Shown: positions 38,399 through 52,200 of the stretch, piece after piece | Layout: each line of letters starts with the position of its first letter | Numbering within the stretch: the first letter of the stretch is position 1 | NCBI GenBank assembly: GCA_033032175.1 | Contig: CM065321.1 | Coordinates: 14,716,501 to 14,780,500 of the forward strand | Length of the DNA: 64,000 nt | From: Saturnia japonica | Lineage: Eukaryota > Arthropoda > Insecta > Lepidoptera > Saturniidae | Direction of reading: 5' to 3' | Notes under the pieces: model-generated | Databases searched by the model: none | What the model saw: the letters and a program-made list of their open reading frames with translations, nothing else | Told to the model about the DNA's origin: nothing | Translations under genes and position numbers: made by a program

Positions 38399-41300
38399 GT
38401 ATCGGTCGGGCTGACGAACCTGCCTACCAGAGCGTATTCTGTAATAAACTTGAGATGGTATTGATTCAGGCACGATATTGACGGGCGGCAGAGTTGTCTG
38501 AGCGTTATCCTGACCGACGATATTAGGTGTTATGGCGGCAGTATTCTGTTTATAATAATCGTTATCAAAATTAGTTTGATAGTCGAAGCGTCTATAATCG
38601 CAATTTGTGGCTTGTCGCGGTGTAATTAATGATGGTTGATTTTCGGTTCGGATTTGTTGTCTGTTGCGTCGATAACTCGAGCCAATATGACCGTGGTTGT
38701 GATGCAGCGTTTTCCACTCACGCTGGAATCCATCTTCCCATGTTTCCTGGCTGCTCACGAATCCTGACTTGTTCGTCGCGCTGTAGAGGCCGTAATTCTT
38801 TAGTATGCCGATCGTAGTACTGCTTGAACTTATTAATTTTATTTTTTCTTTTATGTTTAATATTTCATATCAAAGGGTTTTTAGGCTTAAGTAATTTATT
38901 ATACACTGGTAATCGTGTATTCAGCCTTCTCCCCATTAATAACTGAGCCGGAGAATGTTCCACGCCAGAAATTGGTGTGTTTCGGAAGTTTAGGAGCGCT
39001 AAATATGGATCTGTTTTATCAATTTTAGCTTTTTCTAATAGCCTTTTCACTGTTTGAATATTTCGTTCTGCGAGACCATTAGAACGGGCATAATAGGGAG
39101 AACTCGTAGTATGTTTGAATTCCCAGTGCTTTGCGAACTGCTTGAATTCTTCTGACATGAACTGTAAGCCGTTATCGGTCACTAACTTATTCGGAATGCC
39201 ATAACGTGCAAATGTAGCTTTGAGTTTATCAATAACCGTGTTACTTCTTATATCCCACAACGTGTACAATTCCACATATTTTGAATAATAATCAACCACT
39301 AGTAAGTAGTATTTAGATTTTATTTGAAATATATCTGCCGCGATGTTTTCCCAAGGTCTCCCTGGAAGCTCGTGCGGGACAAGCGGTTCCCGTCGCTGTG
39401 CCGGCTGGAGCTGCGAACAAATCTCGCACGCCCTTACTACTCGTTCAATCTGTGATGACATACCTGGCCACCACATCACATCTCTCGCTCTACGTTTACA
39501 CTTTTCTATTCCTAAATGCCCTTCATGTGCTCTATGTAACATCTCTTGCCAAAGATTTTCCGGTATGACCACTAGATCACTTCGGAAAATAATTCCATTT
39601 ATAATATGTAATTCTTCTTTTACTGCCCAAAATGGTTTTATTTCGCTTTTAAGAATATTCTTTGTATGTGGCCAGCCTTCTTGACATTGTTCCCTGATTA
39701 ATTTCAGTTTATCTTCTTCAAAACTTACGTTGTCGTATAAAGCATTTACGTGAATTTCAACTTTGCTGTAGGTATCGTCATTACAGCTATCACTGGCAGG
39801 AGAGCGTGACAGTGTGTCCGCTATGTACATGAACCTTCCGTGAACATATGTAATATTTAAATTATATTTTTGTAATCTTAATAACATTCTCTGTAACCTA
39901 GCTGGGGTTTCATTTAAGGCCTTTTTAAAGATAGTTTCAAGTAGTTTATGATCACTTTCTACAGTAACACATCCATGCCCATAGATATATTGGTGAAATT
40001 TTATGCAGCCGAACACAATGGCTAACATCTCCTTTTCAATTTGAGCCCAGCGTGTTTCTGGCGAAGTAAGGGTCCGTGCCGCGAACGCGACGGGTCGACC
40101 GCCTTGTAGCAAGCACACCCCCAACCCTTGCGAACTAGCGTCTACTGACAAGACTACTGAATCATTAGGGTTGTAAAAACGTAAGGTTGGAGCTTTCATA
40201 ATACTTTTTTTTAATGAGTTAAAATATTGATAGTAGCCGTCATGCCACAGATATTCTGAACTCTTTTTTAATAAACATCGAAACGGTTCAGTCATGTCAG
40301 CATAATTTGGTATAAAACGTGACAAGTAATTTGTCATCCCTAAAAATCGCTCTAGTTCTTTTCTAGTGTTTGGAATCGGCATGTTTTGTATAGCACTTAC
40401 TTTGTCCGGATTAGGCCGTAAACCATTCTCATCAAAAATGTGACCTAAGTATTTTATTTCCCTGGCTCTTATAATACATTTGTTTTTATTAAACCGCACG
40501 CCGTTTGTTGCTGCACGACTCAATACCGCTTCTAGTATTTCATCATGTTCTTCTTTCGTTTTTCCAAATATCAGTAAATCGTCGATGAATAATTCTACAC
40601 CTTCCATGCTAAAAGTTTTGTACATTGCATTGTGAAAAACTTCTGACGCCGAACATAGCCCGAAAAAATTGAAATCGACCAAATGGTGTCGCGAATGTGC
40701 ATAACTTGGAACTATAATCGTCTAAGACTACCATAAAGAAAGCCTTGCTCGCGTCTAGGTGAGAAAAGAACTTAGCTCCTGATAAGTTAGCGGTAACCTC
40801 TTCAAGTGTCGGTAACTGGAAGTGACTTCTTTTTATAGCTTTATTTAAAGGCTGTGGATCAATGCACAAACGTAGCTTACCGTCTGGTTTTTCAACTAAA
40901 ACAATGCTAGATACCCAGTCGGTAGGTTCATCCACCCTTTTTATTATGTTTAGTTTTTCTAAGCGATTCAATTCCTCCTGAAGTTTAGGTCTCAATTTAA
41001 TAGGTATTTTTTGCGAACCACACACAACAGGAGGTATTGATTCATCTATAATTAGAGTGTGCGTACCCGGCAACCTACCTATTCCTTCAAACACACACTT
41101 ATTTTTGTCTAATAAATCACAATGTTTTCTGTCAAGAATTTCATTAACACGAATTATTAAATTAAGCGCAGTACACGCATCTCGCGATAACAAATTATTA
41201 CAATTTAAATCTAAAACGTATATTTTACTGATAAATACTTTATCTTTATGGCGAAGTTTTCCCCTAAAATGTCCTAAAACTGGTAAAATATTTTTACTAA

Positions 41301-44300
41301 CCTCGCGTGGTATACTTCCCGAGCGGTGCAACATACGTAAATCAAAGCCGGCCTCCTGGAAACTGCTTTTAGACATTACACACGCGTCGGCACCACTGTC
41401 TAACTTGAATCTAACTTCTACACCATTTATTTTTATTTTTTCAAACCATCCTTTTGATACAGAATTTATTTCGATAAAATTCACAATTTCCCCGTTATCA
41501 CTGCCCGATGAAAGTTCAATTTCAACAACAGTCTTACAGCACTTTGCAAAATGGCCCATTTTACTGCATCTATAACATTTTACATTATACGCCGGACATT
41601 TATTACGATCATGATTAAAATTACAATAACTACACATTCGCGAGTCTTCATAATATGCACCGCGCGGCCCTCTCGAGACGTTGCCGCTCCATCGCCATCG
41701 CTGCGCCCGCTCGCGCCGCCGTGGATCCGTAAGCAGCACCCGACTCGTCATGCCCGCGCTTACACGTTCAATCTCGGCAGGCACTACTAAATTGTTTGTA
41801 TCCGTGGATATGTTACTTCCTGATGCCGTCGGTTGCACTGTGCTCGCTTGTTGGCCTGCTATCTCTGCCGCTCGACACCACGAAGCAGCTTCTTCCAGCT
41901 TTAAATCACTTTTTCTTAGCATACTTTCCCTTAACTGTCCGTCCTTGATTCCCCTTATTAATTGAGTTAATATCAAACTTTCGCGAAGTTTTTCGAATTC
42001 ACATGTTTTACTTCGAATTTTCAGTAATGCTAAGAACTTCTCGAAGTTTTCGGTATTTTGTACTGTTTCAAAGAATATATGTCTCTCAAAATTAATGTTC
42101 TTTTGTGGATCGCACCTTTTTGAGAATTTATCGCTTAACGATGTATAACTGATTTCTTCTTCCGGTGTTAGGTCCAATTCTTCATAAATATCTCGTCCAA
42201 CTTGCCCGATAACGTGCAAAAACAATGCACACTTCTCTCTATCCGAGGTGTTTTCTCTTCCACTCGCAATTAAATACCAATCAAAAGTTTTTATTTCAAA
42301 TTAATGTTTTCCAGTAACGATAATTGTCTGCGAGATTACCATCCCCGCTCAATGGCGGCGGTTGTTGCAACGCCGAGTACATCGTTGTTTGGCTTGTTGT
42401 AGCACTTACGTTTGTTTTATTTGCACTATTCGGCATTATCACAGTATAATATCCTTCCTTCAATAAAAAATTACTTTACAAACCCCACACCTGACACCAT
42501 GTTGTGTTTGTATAATGTAAATCAAACTACACTTTGTGATCTCTTAATACAACTAATTTATTTCCAAGTACCAACATCATAACAAGTAATCACAGACTAT
42601 ATCATATACAATAGAATATAATAGAATATTTATTTATTTATTTAACAAATTAATTAACACATTAATAATTATGTTGACGACAGTAATAGTAATAAAATGT
42701 GCTACAGACGACAAAGATACTTATACTATTTGGTAATATTAAAATAAGCCAAAGTTAGAGAAAAATATAAGAAGAAATCATTAAAATATTACAACAGAAA
42801 GTACTAAGATAATATGTATGTTTATTTGCATATGCGTGTGAGTTTAGTATTTAATATTATATGATTTAATCATGATCATTTTTATTAATGCCCTATGTGC
42901 ACGTTCTCAAAAAAGTGAAGCAGCTTTACCAATACCCATGTAACAATACAGTATTGCAATAAACTCTGCGTTATGGCTTATATTATTATACGCATAGTAA
43001 AATTTTAATGTTAGGAGAAGTTCAGAGATTCCTGTATATTGGTATTAATTTTCTTAATCTAGACGTTAAATTTTATATGTATGCTGACCAGTTTAGGAAA
43101 TTATCAATAATGAAACTCAGATATTTTATATTTTTATTTAAAGTCAATTTAGGGCATGTGCAATTATTTTGTCATTCTCAGTTACGAGCTCGAATGACGA
43201 ATTCGTCTGAGGGTTGATTGTTAGCACTTTAAGTAAAAGTAATGTAACTTATTTTAGCAATATTTAAAAAGAGTAGGCCCAAGGACACTAGCTTGAGGTA
43301 TTCCGAAAGAAAGGGATGCATGTTCATTTGTATAATCATCAATTTTAACAGTCTGAGTAGGATTAGAGAGGTTTGAGGGAAGAATATCAAGAACAATGCC
43401 CCGTATACCACTTGATTCCTTCTTTTTAAGCATTTATAGGTATAGAAAGTGTCGAACGATTTATATAGATCAAGAAATACACCTATAATGTTTGATGAGC
43501 TATCATGATTACTTATAATTAAATAATGATAATGTATTATATATTATTATAAAACAGCCCTTATTTGGCAAGAATGTGTCAGAAATACTTAATAACAACA
43601 ACGCCACTACCCTCAAGATGGTTATCAAGTATATATGTTCACCGTATAATCCACCAGTTCCTAACTTCAGTGCACCTGGAAGACGGATCAGTGATATGAG
43701 TAAGTTTTTATTTTATACTTCCCGTTCCCTTGAAATAGTGAGGAAACCAATAAGGGCATCAGTCAGGTCCTTGTAGAGTATACTAAATAAAAGTAAATCT
43801 GAGCAGACTATACTAAACTAAATAAAGAGGTTCTAATTTAATAGGGACACGTCAGTTTCAATTAATATAAGTTGTTTTTTATTGATATTTATGAGATAAT
43901 TATATTAGATGTACACCCAATGTTAAATGGTTACTGCAAACTTTTTTTTTTAAACGTGGAGGAACCCGTAATGGGTACACATTCGCCCGAGGAACGAGTG
44001 GTTATGTAAAACTCCTACTCACTAAAACTCCACGGTGTACCATCCGCCACCGTAATGAGGCGATACGGGTCCGCTCAAGGCATTCTGACCGTGTCGCTTC
44101 GCCGTGGTAGCCGGCCCGGCTTAGTGCCAGGCCCTGGCCTACAGGAGCGAGTTTGGTACAACTCAGTTTCCCCGTCCGACAAACCTCTGTGCAATGGAAA
44201 GATGGCCCCCGACTCATCTCTCCTGGTTTGGCTAGGGCAGCGGAAGGAGGCGAGCAAATCGCCCTCTTGCTGCCCACTCGTCTTCATCAGAGAGGGCCGT

Positions 44301-47300
44301 TAAGGGGTCCTCTCGGGGGCCCTCTCCGCGGCCTCTTTCTGCGACACCACGTACTAGCAGAAGGATAACATAGCAGACCATGACCCCCTACTATCGAGAC
44401 TACTACCCCTAACTCCGAGAAAGTGTGCTGCGATGTGTCCTCGGCCGCACCACACTCGTGACATACGGTGGTGGGCTCCCTGCGGGTGATTCGGTGCAGA
44501 TACCATCCGAAGCGACCATACCTGGACAGCACCTGCACCAGCCGGGTCACTGCCCTCAAAAGAAGTTAGCCAGGAATAGACTACTAGTATTGAAAACAAT
44601 ATTCATATTTAAACAAATTTATTATAAAAAAGAAATTACAAAAAATTTACTCACTAATATTTATTATACTCTATAAAATATATTTGGTACCAATACCACT
44701 TTTTTTTTCAGAATGCCAAGAATATATTTGGAATATAAAATATTATACGGAAAAAAGTCGTAGAATATCACTCTGTGAGTATTTTTAAATCTCCTCATAC
44801 TTATCACCTGTCATAAATATTTTTTTATCCAAGATCGGAAAGACGACTGTAGGTACTTCATTGTATGCTAGTGACATACTGTCTAGGACAGTGCATAGAG
44901 TGGCGACTTCCAAGAGATATTCTTTAAACCTATGACGGAGACATCACTAGGTAAATAATATATACTAGCGGTCGCCTAATGATCGAAATTCGACAAGCGA
45001 CTTTTTAATCATAGACTATTTTCTGTTTGACATTTGCATTATGAACTTACAATGGATATTACATCACTTGCTGTCACTTTTAATTGAATGACAATGTCAA
45101 TATTTGGGGGGGGGGTCTAAATTCAGTGGCACTGGTCGGTTTAGGATTCGCAGTATTAATTTATTTTATTTTATATATTAGTAACAGATCTTATAGATAA
45201 ATTTTAGCTTCCTGCATTCCTTCACCATATAAACTTTATCCAACCATGCCAAATCTCACAGACTTCCGTCCGCGCAATTTTCGTAAGAAGGGGTACAAAG
45301 TTTTTGCTTCACGTCTTAATATAATGATGATGATATTAACTCCTTTTCAAAAAAACGGGCACCTAAGGAAATTTACATTCTAAGGTCGATTTCAGTTAAT
45401 TAAATTAAATTATTTGACGTAGTCTGTATATATAAAATCATGTAAATTAATATGCATGAAGTGAATTCTGGCAATTTTTTCATTAATTTTCGTTGAATTC
45501 CATAAAACCGATATACATGACCAAACAATAAAAAGTGGTCAGTAATTAAGACATGACGATTTTTTAGTTAAATATAGTTACAAATTTAGAAACCTCATAA
45601 CGAGTGTGACCTCCTCTCGATAAGATCAAGGTTTGAATCCTTCTGGGCATTCTTTCCACGGTATTTTTAATAACGATTTGAAGAATACTTTCCCACTCTT
45701 CTGCAATTACTCTTTTTAGCTCCCCGATTTTTTGTGGAGCACGTTGCTCTGATCTTACCCGTCTCTTTAGAACATCCGAGACATGGATTAAGTTCTAGAC
45801 TCCGAGCTGACGAATCTCAACGACGTATCCCATCTTTTAGCATGTGCGCTTCCACGTCGCTAAAACAGTGCGGGCGAGCATTGTCGTCAATAAAAATAGA
45901 ATCTTCCTCAAGATCAGTCAATTGTGGAATTAGGACTTAAACTAAAACTACTAATTAATACCTACTTCATACACTCCGTCGAATTAATTACTGCCCAAAA
46001 CATAACGAAGCCTCCGTCATATGAATTGATTTCTTCGAAACACACTTCCGCATGGTATTCCCGTGGTCGTCGCAGCACTCGCCGGCGTTGGTTATCTCCA
46101 CAAAAAGAGATTCTAGCTTCATAATTCTTTGTTTCAGTCCTCCAGAGTCCATGAAGTACAGTTTCGAGCAAACTGCAGTCGAGTTACACGGTGTTCAACG
46201 AGTAATTTAGGGCTCAGGCTGGGCAGTAACTGTTGATACTACTCCTTCTAATCCTCTTATTCCTTCAAGGCTCTTCTTTAGGTCCACACTTGACGCCTTA
46301 CATTTCCGCAACGCCTGACTCACCAAAAAGCGGTCATCTCGTGGTCCTGTGCATCGTTTTCTTCCCGAACCTGGTCTTTTTTGACCGAACCGGTCTCACG
46401 ATACCATTTCCAAGTCGTCTAGACAGTTGAACGGCTTACACTTAGCCGCTAAGACAAAGTTTGCGAACAATTATCTTCAAGTAGGGCTATAATTTTACAG
46501 GTCCTTATCGCTTTATCAGTCATATCAGAATGTGGTATTTAATGTGAAAAGAAAGATTAAATTAATACACAACAGAAACAAAAATACCATCGTTTCTAAT
46601 TTTAGATCGAGTTGGCCAAATTATATTTACTTTCAGTATGGGAGTATTTAAGGTAGAATAATAATATAAGGTAATAATAATATAACGTACAATAATAATA
46701 TAAGGTACAATAATAATATAAGGTAGAATAATTCAGTCATTTCTGTTACAATGGATGATGCCTAGTTTGCCAAAAATAAAACAAGTATTAAAATAAAATA
46801 TAACTAATTTGAATTATAAATATAAGTCAACATTTCGAGTTAATATATTAATATGATTACAGTATTAATAGATACGTCATTCGTAAGCATCATACAACAC
46901 TAGTATTTCATTGGGTAATCCTGTTTTCAATAACAGATTTACAACGACGCGGCAGTGATTCTGTTAATTTTTGCAATTTATCTGGACAAACGCATCATAA
47001 AGTTATGTTTGATTACTAAAGTATTTATCCGATAATATTTTCTTCACGCTACACTACAAAGTTTCAATTGGATTCCAGGCACTATTTGCCGGCCACTCTA
47101 AAACTAATACAAAATCAAAAAATCAAAATATCTTTTATTCAATTTAGGCCCTAAGAAGGCACTTATGAATGTCAAAACACTACCACCGGTTCAGAAAACA
47201 TCCCAGACATCGAGAGGAACGACAAGAAACTCGATCGGGTTTATCTTATTATCTTCTTTTTTTAACTTGTTATATAGTATTTAATGACATACAGCTATTA

Positions 47301-49176
47301 TCATTTTCAGTAGATGTACAGAGAAGGAATCACATCCAGACATCACCATCATTTATGTAATCAGCCACCCTATAATACCCTTTTGACAATAAAACCTGCT
47401 TAACATGATTCTTGAATTTATTATCCGGCAAATCGCTGATGTGCTTAAGAAGTTTATTATAAAACCTAACACATTTACCTAAAAAACTTTTATTTGTTTT
47501 ACTAAGTCTAAAAGACGAAATGACTATTTTATATTTATTTCTATTATTGAAATTGTGTGTGTTAGTAACATGTTCAAAATTGCCTTCATTTTTCTTAACA
47601 TATATTATATTTTCCAAGATGTATTGGGAAGGCAAAGTTAAGATACCAAATTCTTGAAATTTATTCCTCAATGATTCGCGTGGTCCCATATCATAAATGG
47701 CTCGAACTGCCCGTTTTTTTAATACAAATATGGTTTCTACCTCAGCTGCTGAACCCCACAGTAAAATACCATAGGACATTAAACTGTGGAAGTAAGCGAA
47801 GTAGACCAGCCTAGCAGTAGCAATATCAGTTAACTGTCGAATCTTATGCACTGCGTATGCAGCGGAGCTTAATTTCCCTGCCAAGGTACATATTTGAGGA
47901 CCAAACTTATTCTTAGAAATTCTTTGAATATCAACGTCAAAGGGAATTGTCCATCAGCGTATGAAATCATTGTCTACTCCAATATAGTTTTGTACTGGTA
48001 TTGATCCACCAACCCTTTTCGTTTTCCTTACAGGACCGTTCCCGAAACTCGAAAGACAGCCCCGTACTTTGATATTTCCATCTCTGTGTTTATCTATCTT
48101 TTTTGTATATTTATTATTAAAAGCCACGTTAATAGAACATCGCACATATCGTTTGCCATCGGAAATAATTATATTTATTTTGGTCTCATAGGAAAATATA
48201 ACTTTCTTCCATTGTTGAACTGTCCGACTGCCATATTTTGGTAAGAAGCGGCTCTTACCGAGCAGCCCTGCTGAATAATTTTACTTCAACTAAACGCCAG
48301 CGTACTACTTAGTCTTGCTGATACGTTTCCAATATCATTAAGTCTGAGAGCTTCCTTTCGGATTTCATTAAAGGTCTTTAACAGGTTCGTTGCTGACTTT
48401 CAAGCCAGTCACATCAAAAATTATCACCTGCGTTCCAATTTATTTTTTGTTTTAAATATGTGTGCTTACATATTTTTATAGTATTTTTGTATATTTTAAG
48501 TTAGTGTTTACCCCCTACCCCCTTCTAACTGATAAAACCTGCCCGGAGTCGCCGGCACCGGTCATTATATTTCTTCGACTTAGATTCGCGGCACTCAGCG
48601 CGGAGTTGACTCTTCGCGGAATCGTACGGCATTATTAAAGTTTACTTCTAGTTTTGATGCCGTATAACTCCACGGGGAGTCGAATATATAGTTACCCTAA
48701 GATTTTATCTTATTTGTATAAGGGTGAGTAAAACAATAATTTACTTCAAAATATTATTTTTATTTCACTGTGCATTACTTACAACTAAATAATTTAAAGG
48801 AACCTTTACTTTGGTTTCGTTGTATTTATACCTACCTTATAAAATAATAGAAACACAGTGTTTTATTTGAGTAACACAATTTCATTTTAAAAATAAATCA
48901 ATAAAAATCTCTAATATTTAGTCCGTGATTTAAAATTACCGTCACTACTCAGTACAGCCGCCTCTATTTCACACGTAAAGAGTTGTCGAGAAAGTCGTTT
49001 TTTTCTTCCTGTTTGGATGAACTTGAGGATGATACAAACACAAACCGACGCTTAATATGTTTACGACCAAGACGAGATCGATGTGAGAAAAACTCCATTA
49101 TTATTTTCCTAAATAACGTTTGCAAACAAACAGACTGAAGCCTGCAAACTGCCGTTCCCGCTAACTCCGCGAGCCG

Positions 49177-49210
<34 letters not shown>

Positions 49211-52200
49211 TGACTACACTGTTAGCCTTAGGGGCCCTAAAGCCGCTAAGGGATCTCTTTAGTTACACGAAATATACGCATATCCTCACGGGGCGGTCTT
49301 TTTTGCTCTAATTATTCTAGGTAAGTTGTTAATTGTCCCGTGTGTTTTATAATGTGTAATAGTAAATAGTAAATGTAAATTCACTATTACACTTCTCGTA
49401 GATGCATTGAAACTCTTGTTGTTACCCATTGTCAATAATTAACACAATATTAATCTATGAATGATAAAAATGAAATTCTCGCCAACAAGCACAAAAAAGT
49501 ACAACTATTTTTTTATTACCAATATAGAACGCGTGACAAAGCTCTATTTCTAAGTAGGTATCCAGCGGCCAGTATGAAATTAATCGCTGGAAATTTCGAT
49601 GATTTATAATTATTAATGGAAAACATTCGAGTATATTTACTATTCTTTTACTAAAATGAAATAACATAGTAAGCCAGATTATTTCAAACTTAATATGTTT
49701 GAACTCTTACAATTTTAAATAAATAATGTTAATTAGTTAAAAATAAATATAGTGTACTTTTAGTTTCTGTTTAGTTGACTACCTACCACTGTACATAGAT
49801 ACACTGTATATATAGATATACATTATAATTTAAATAAATTAAATTTTCACCAATTTTCAAGACGTGAAACATACGTCATTACCTAACTGACAGAGTATAA
49901 GAATCACTACTATTACATTTAGGATTGTTAAAAAAAAAGTTTTAAAGTAATTTTGGTGAAATTTTATAAACCGGATGTATAATAATAATGTATGATTTCT
50001 CAATTGATATACTATATGAATTGTCAATAATATGGGTAAAAATAAAATTACTGGATGTAAACAATTACTACGTAAAAAAATCGTTCAAAGTCGACAGCAC
50101 AGCGCTAGATACAAATATAACAGGATTTTGGAACAAAAGTGCAGCAAAGCGCGTTCACCGATTCACATTTTAACTCTTATGAACTACAAGGTGTCCAGAA
50201 AGGGTATCGGGTATTTGTAAGTTCAATGAAACAAAAATTATTTGTATGCAATAAAAAAGTTTATTGTTTATTATTAGCATATGAATTGGAGAATTATTTG
50301 GAAAAGATGATGTTATCCAAATGATGACCGTTACGTTGCTGGCACTTTTCTAAACGGAAACGAAGATTGGCGATAACACGTTGACACATAGCTATCGATA
50401 TTGCTGTCATTTCTGACCTGATGTTTTGCTTTAACTGGGTTAGATTCGTCGGATTGTTTTGATAAACCTTACTTTTAAGGTATCCCCATGCAAAATAGTC
50501 AAGCGGGCTAAGGTCGGAGCTTCTGGGAGGCCAGTTGATGTTACCCCTTCGCGAAATGACTTTATTAGGGAATAATTCGTTAACAATTTCCATTGAGTCA
50601 TTTGAGGTATGGCAAGTGGCCCCATCTTGCTGGAACCACGTTCTTGAGTTGAAACCTGCAAACTCCTGCAACTCTGGGACCAAAAAATTTCGCAACATAT
50701 CGCAATAACGGTCACTATTCACATTAATTGCTCGGCCTCGTTGATCTTCATGAAAATAAGGACCAATTATGCCTTTAGCAGACATAGCGGCCCAAACAAC
50801 GACCTTTGGGCTATGCAAGGGTCGTTCATGCTTTCGTCTCGGATTCTCCACTGCCCAGTACCGACAATTCTGCTTATTAATATGACCATTCAGGTGAAAA
50901 TTTGCTTCGTCACTGAACAGTATGTTGTTAAAGTTGTTAAATCGCTGCAGCATTTCGTTCGCAAAATTCAGTCGATTAGCATAGTCCGTATCCTTCAATT
51001 CTTGATCCAATTGAATTTTATAGGCTTTTAGATGTAAGTCTTTTTTATTAAAATCGAATGTAAAGACGATTTTTTGATGTTCAAAGCTTGGCTTCGCTTT
51101 CGGATGGATAAAGACGGATTTTGACGAACCGACGCCTCAACTTCTTCATCGCGAACTGAACGAGGACGACCAGAGTTTTGAATTTTAACTGTCGCACTTG
51201 TATTCTCGAACATCCTGATCCATTTCCTAATGCTATCGTCACTTGGCGCGTGGCGTGTACGATATTCCGCACGATAGAGACGTTGAGCAGTCACTATTGA
51301 ATCACCATTACGATAATACGCTCGTACGCAAAATTCGCGATGCGTCCCTGAGTACTGTTCCATCGTGACTAAAACTCCACAAAATGGCGGACGCCACGAA
51401 CCCCTCCCCGCACCCTTTAGACGCCCCGTTTCGAATATGGCGCGAAAACAAATACCCGATACCCTTTCTGGACACCTTTTATTATAAGTTTTAGGGATGA
51501 GGGTGTTGTTACTAGTTTGTTTATGTGGTAAAATTGTATTTTTTCAGGTACACAACTAAAACTTATTAGTGGCCAGCCAATAGCGATTCCTGTGGTGGCA
51601 GGTGGACACAGGACCGAACCCGGAGAATTCCCTCATATGGTTAACTTTTACTTACATTGTTATTGGTTGTCATTGTTTTATTCTAAGCCCAAAATGAGCC
51701 AATTGGCAAGTCTCATGACCATTTTATGTGGACCTATGGAAAAGTACTGATAGGTATTTAACGATAAATGTTCAGTTAGAGGATTAAGACTACTTTAGGC
51801 AGTAGGTTATATTTACGCACAAGTACAGGTAAGATAAAAAAAAACTTAACTCTGGATAGCTATTTAAATCAATATCACATTCCACAGATTTGAGAAAAAG
51901 GCAGATGAAGCCTTCAGAACAACAAATGCGGGTCATACATTTAGCTCTGTATCCTTGACAAACCGATAACGGCACGTGGGAACGTGTGAATAAAGTTGCC
52001 AGGGTAGTAAAAATAAGTTTTACTATTATTTACCACTCTAACAGTGTAGTCGTTAATCCATCATCCGTCATGAAACAAATGTTTTTTACTTGAAATAAAG
52101 GGCCTAAGGACCTGTACATTGAAATTTTTAACGAAACACATATCTGCCATCTTGATTTTTTGACTATCAATCAATATTTCTTGGTTCTGTTTAAGTGTTT

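Larger units (their letters stand above)
37950..42613 (-). mobile_element. Ty3/gypsy LTR retrotransposon, Mag-like (4.66 kb)
   Basis: LTRs of 114 bp at 37950-38063 and 42500-42613 begin TGTTG and end CAACA (right copy CAATA). The 5-bp TSD GAATA is at 37945-37949 and 42614-42618. On the minus strand the order is 5' LTR, primer site 42499-42483 (TGGTGTCAGGTGTGGGG), gag, protease, RT, RNase H, integrase, polypurine tract AGAGAAGGGA (38066-38075), 3' LTR. The very short LTRs and single Gag-Pol organisation suggest the Mag lineage. No env-like ORF is present. Several lesions (see ORFs) make it non-functional, but near-identical LTRs indicate a fairly young insertion. It lies antisense in gene B intron 5. 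Confidence 0.92.

Noticed and set aside
37950..42613. Endogenous retrovirus with env
   Set aside because: After integrase only a short 3' region and LTR follow; no env-like ORF.
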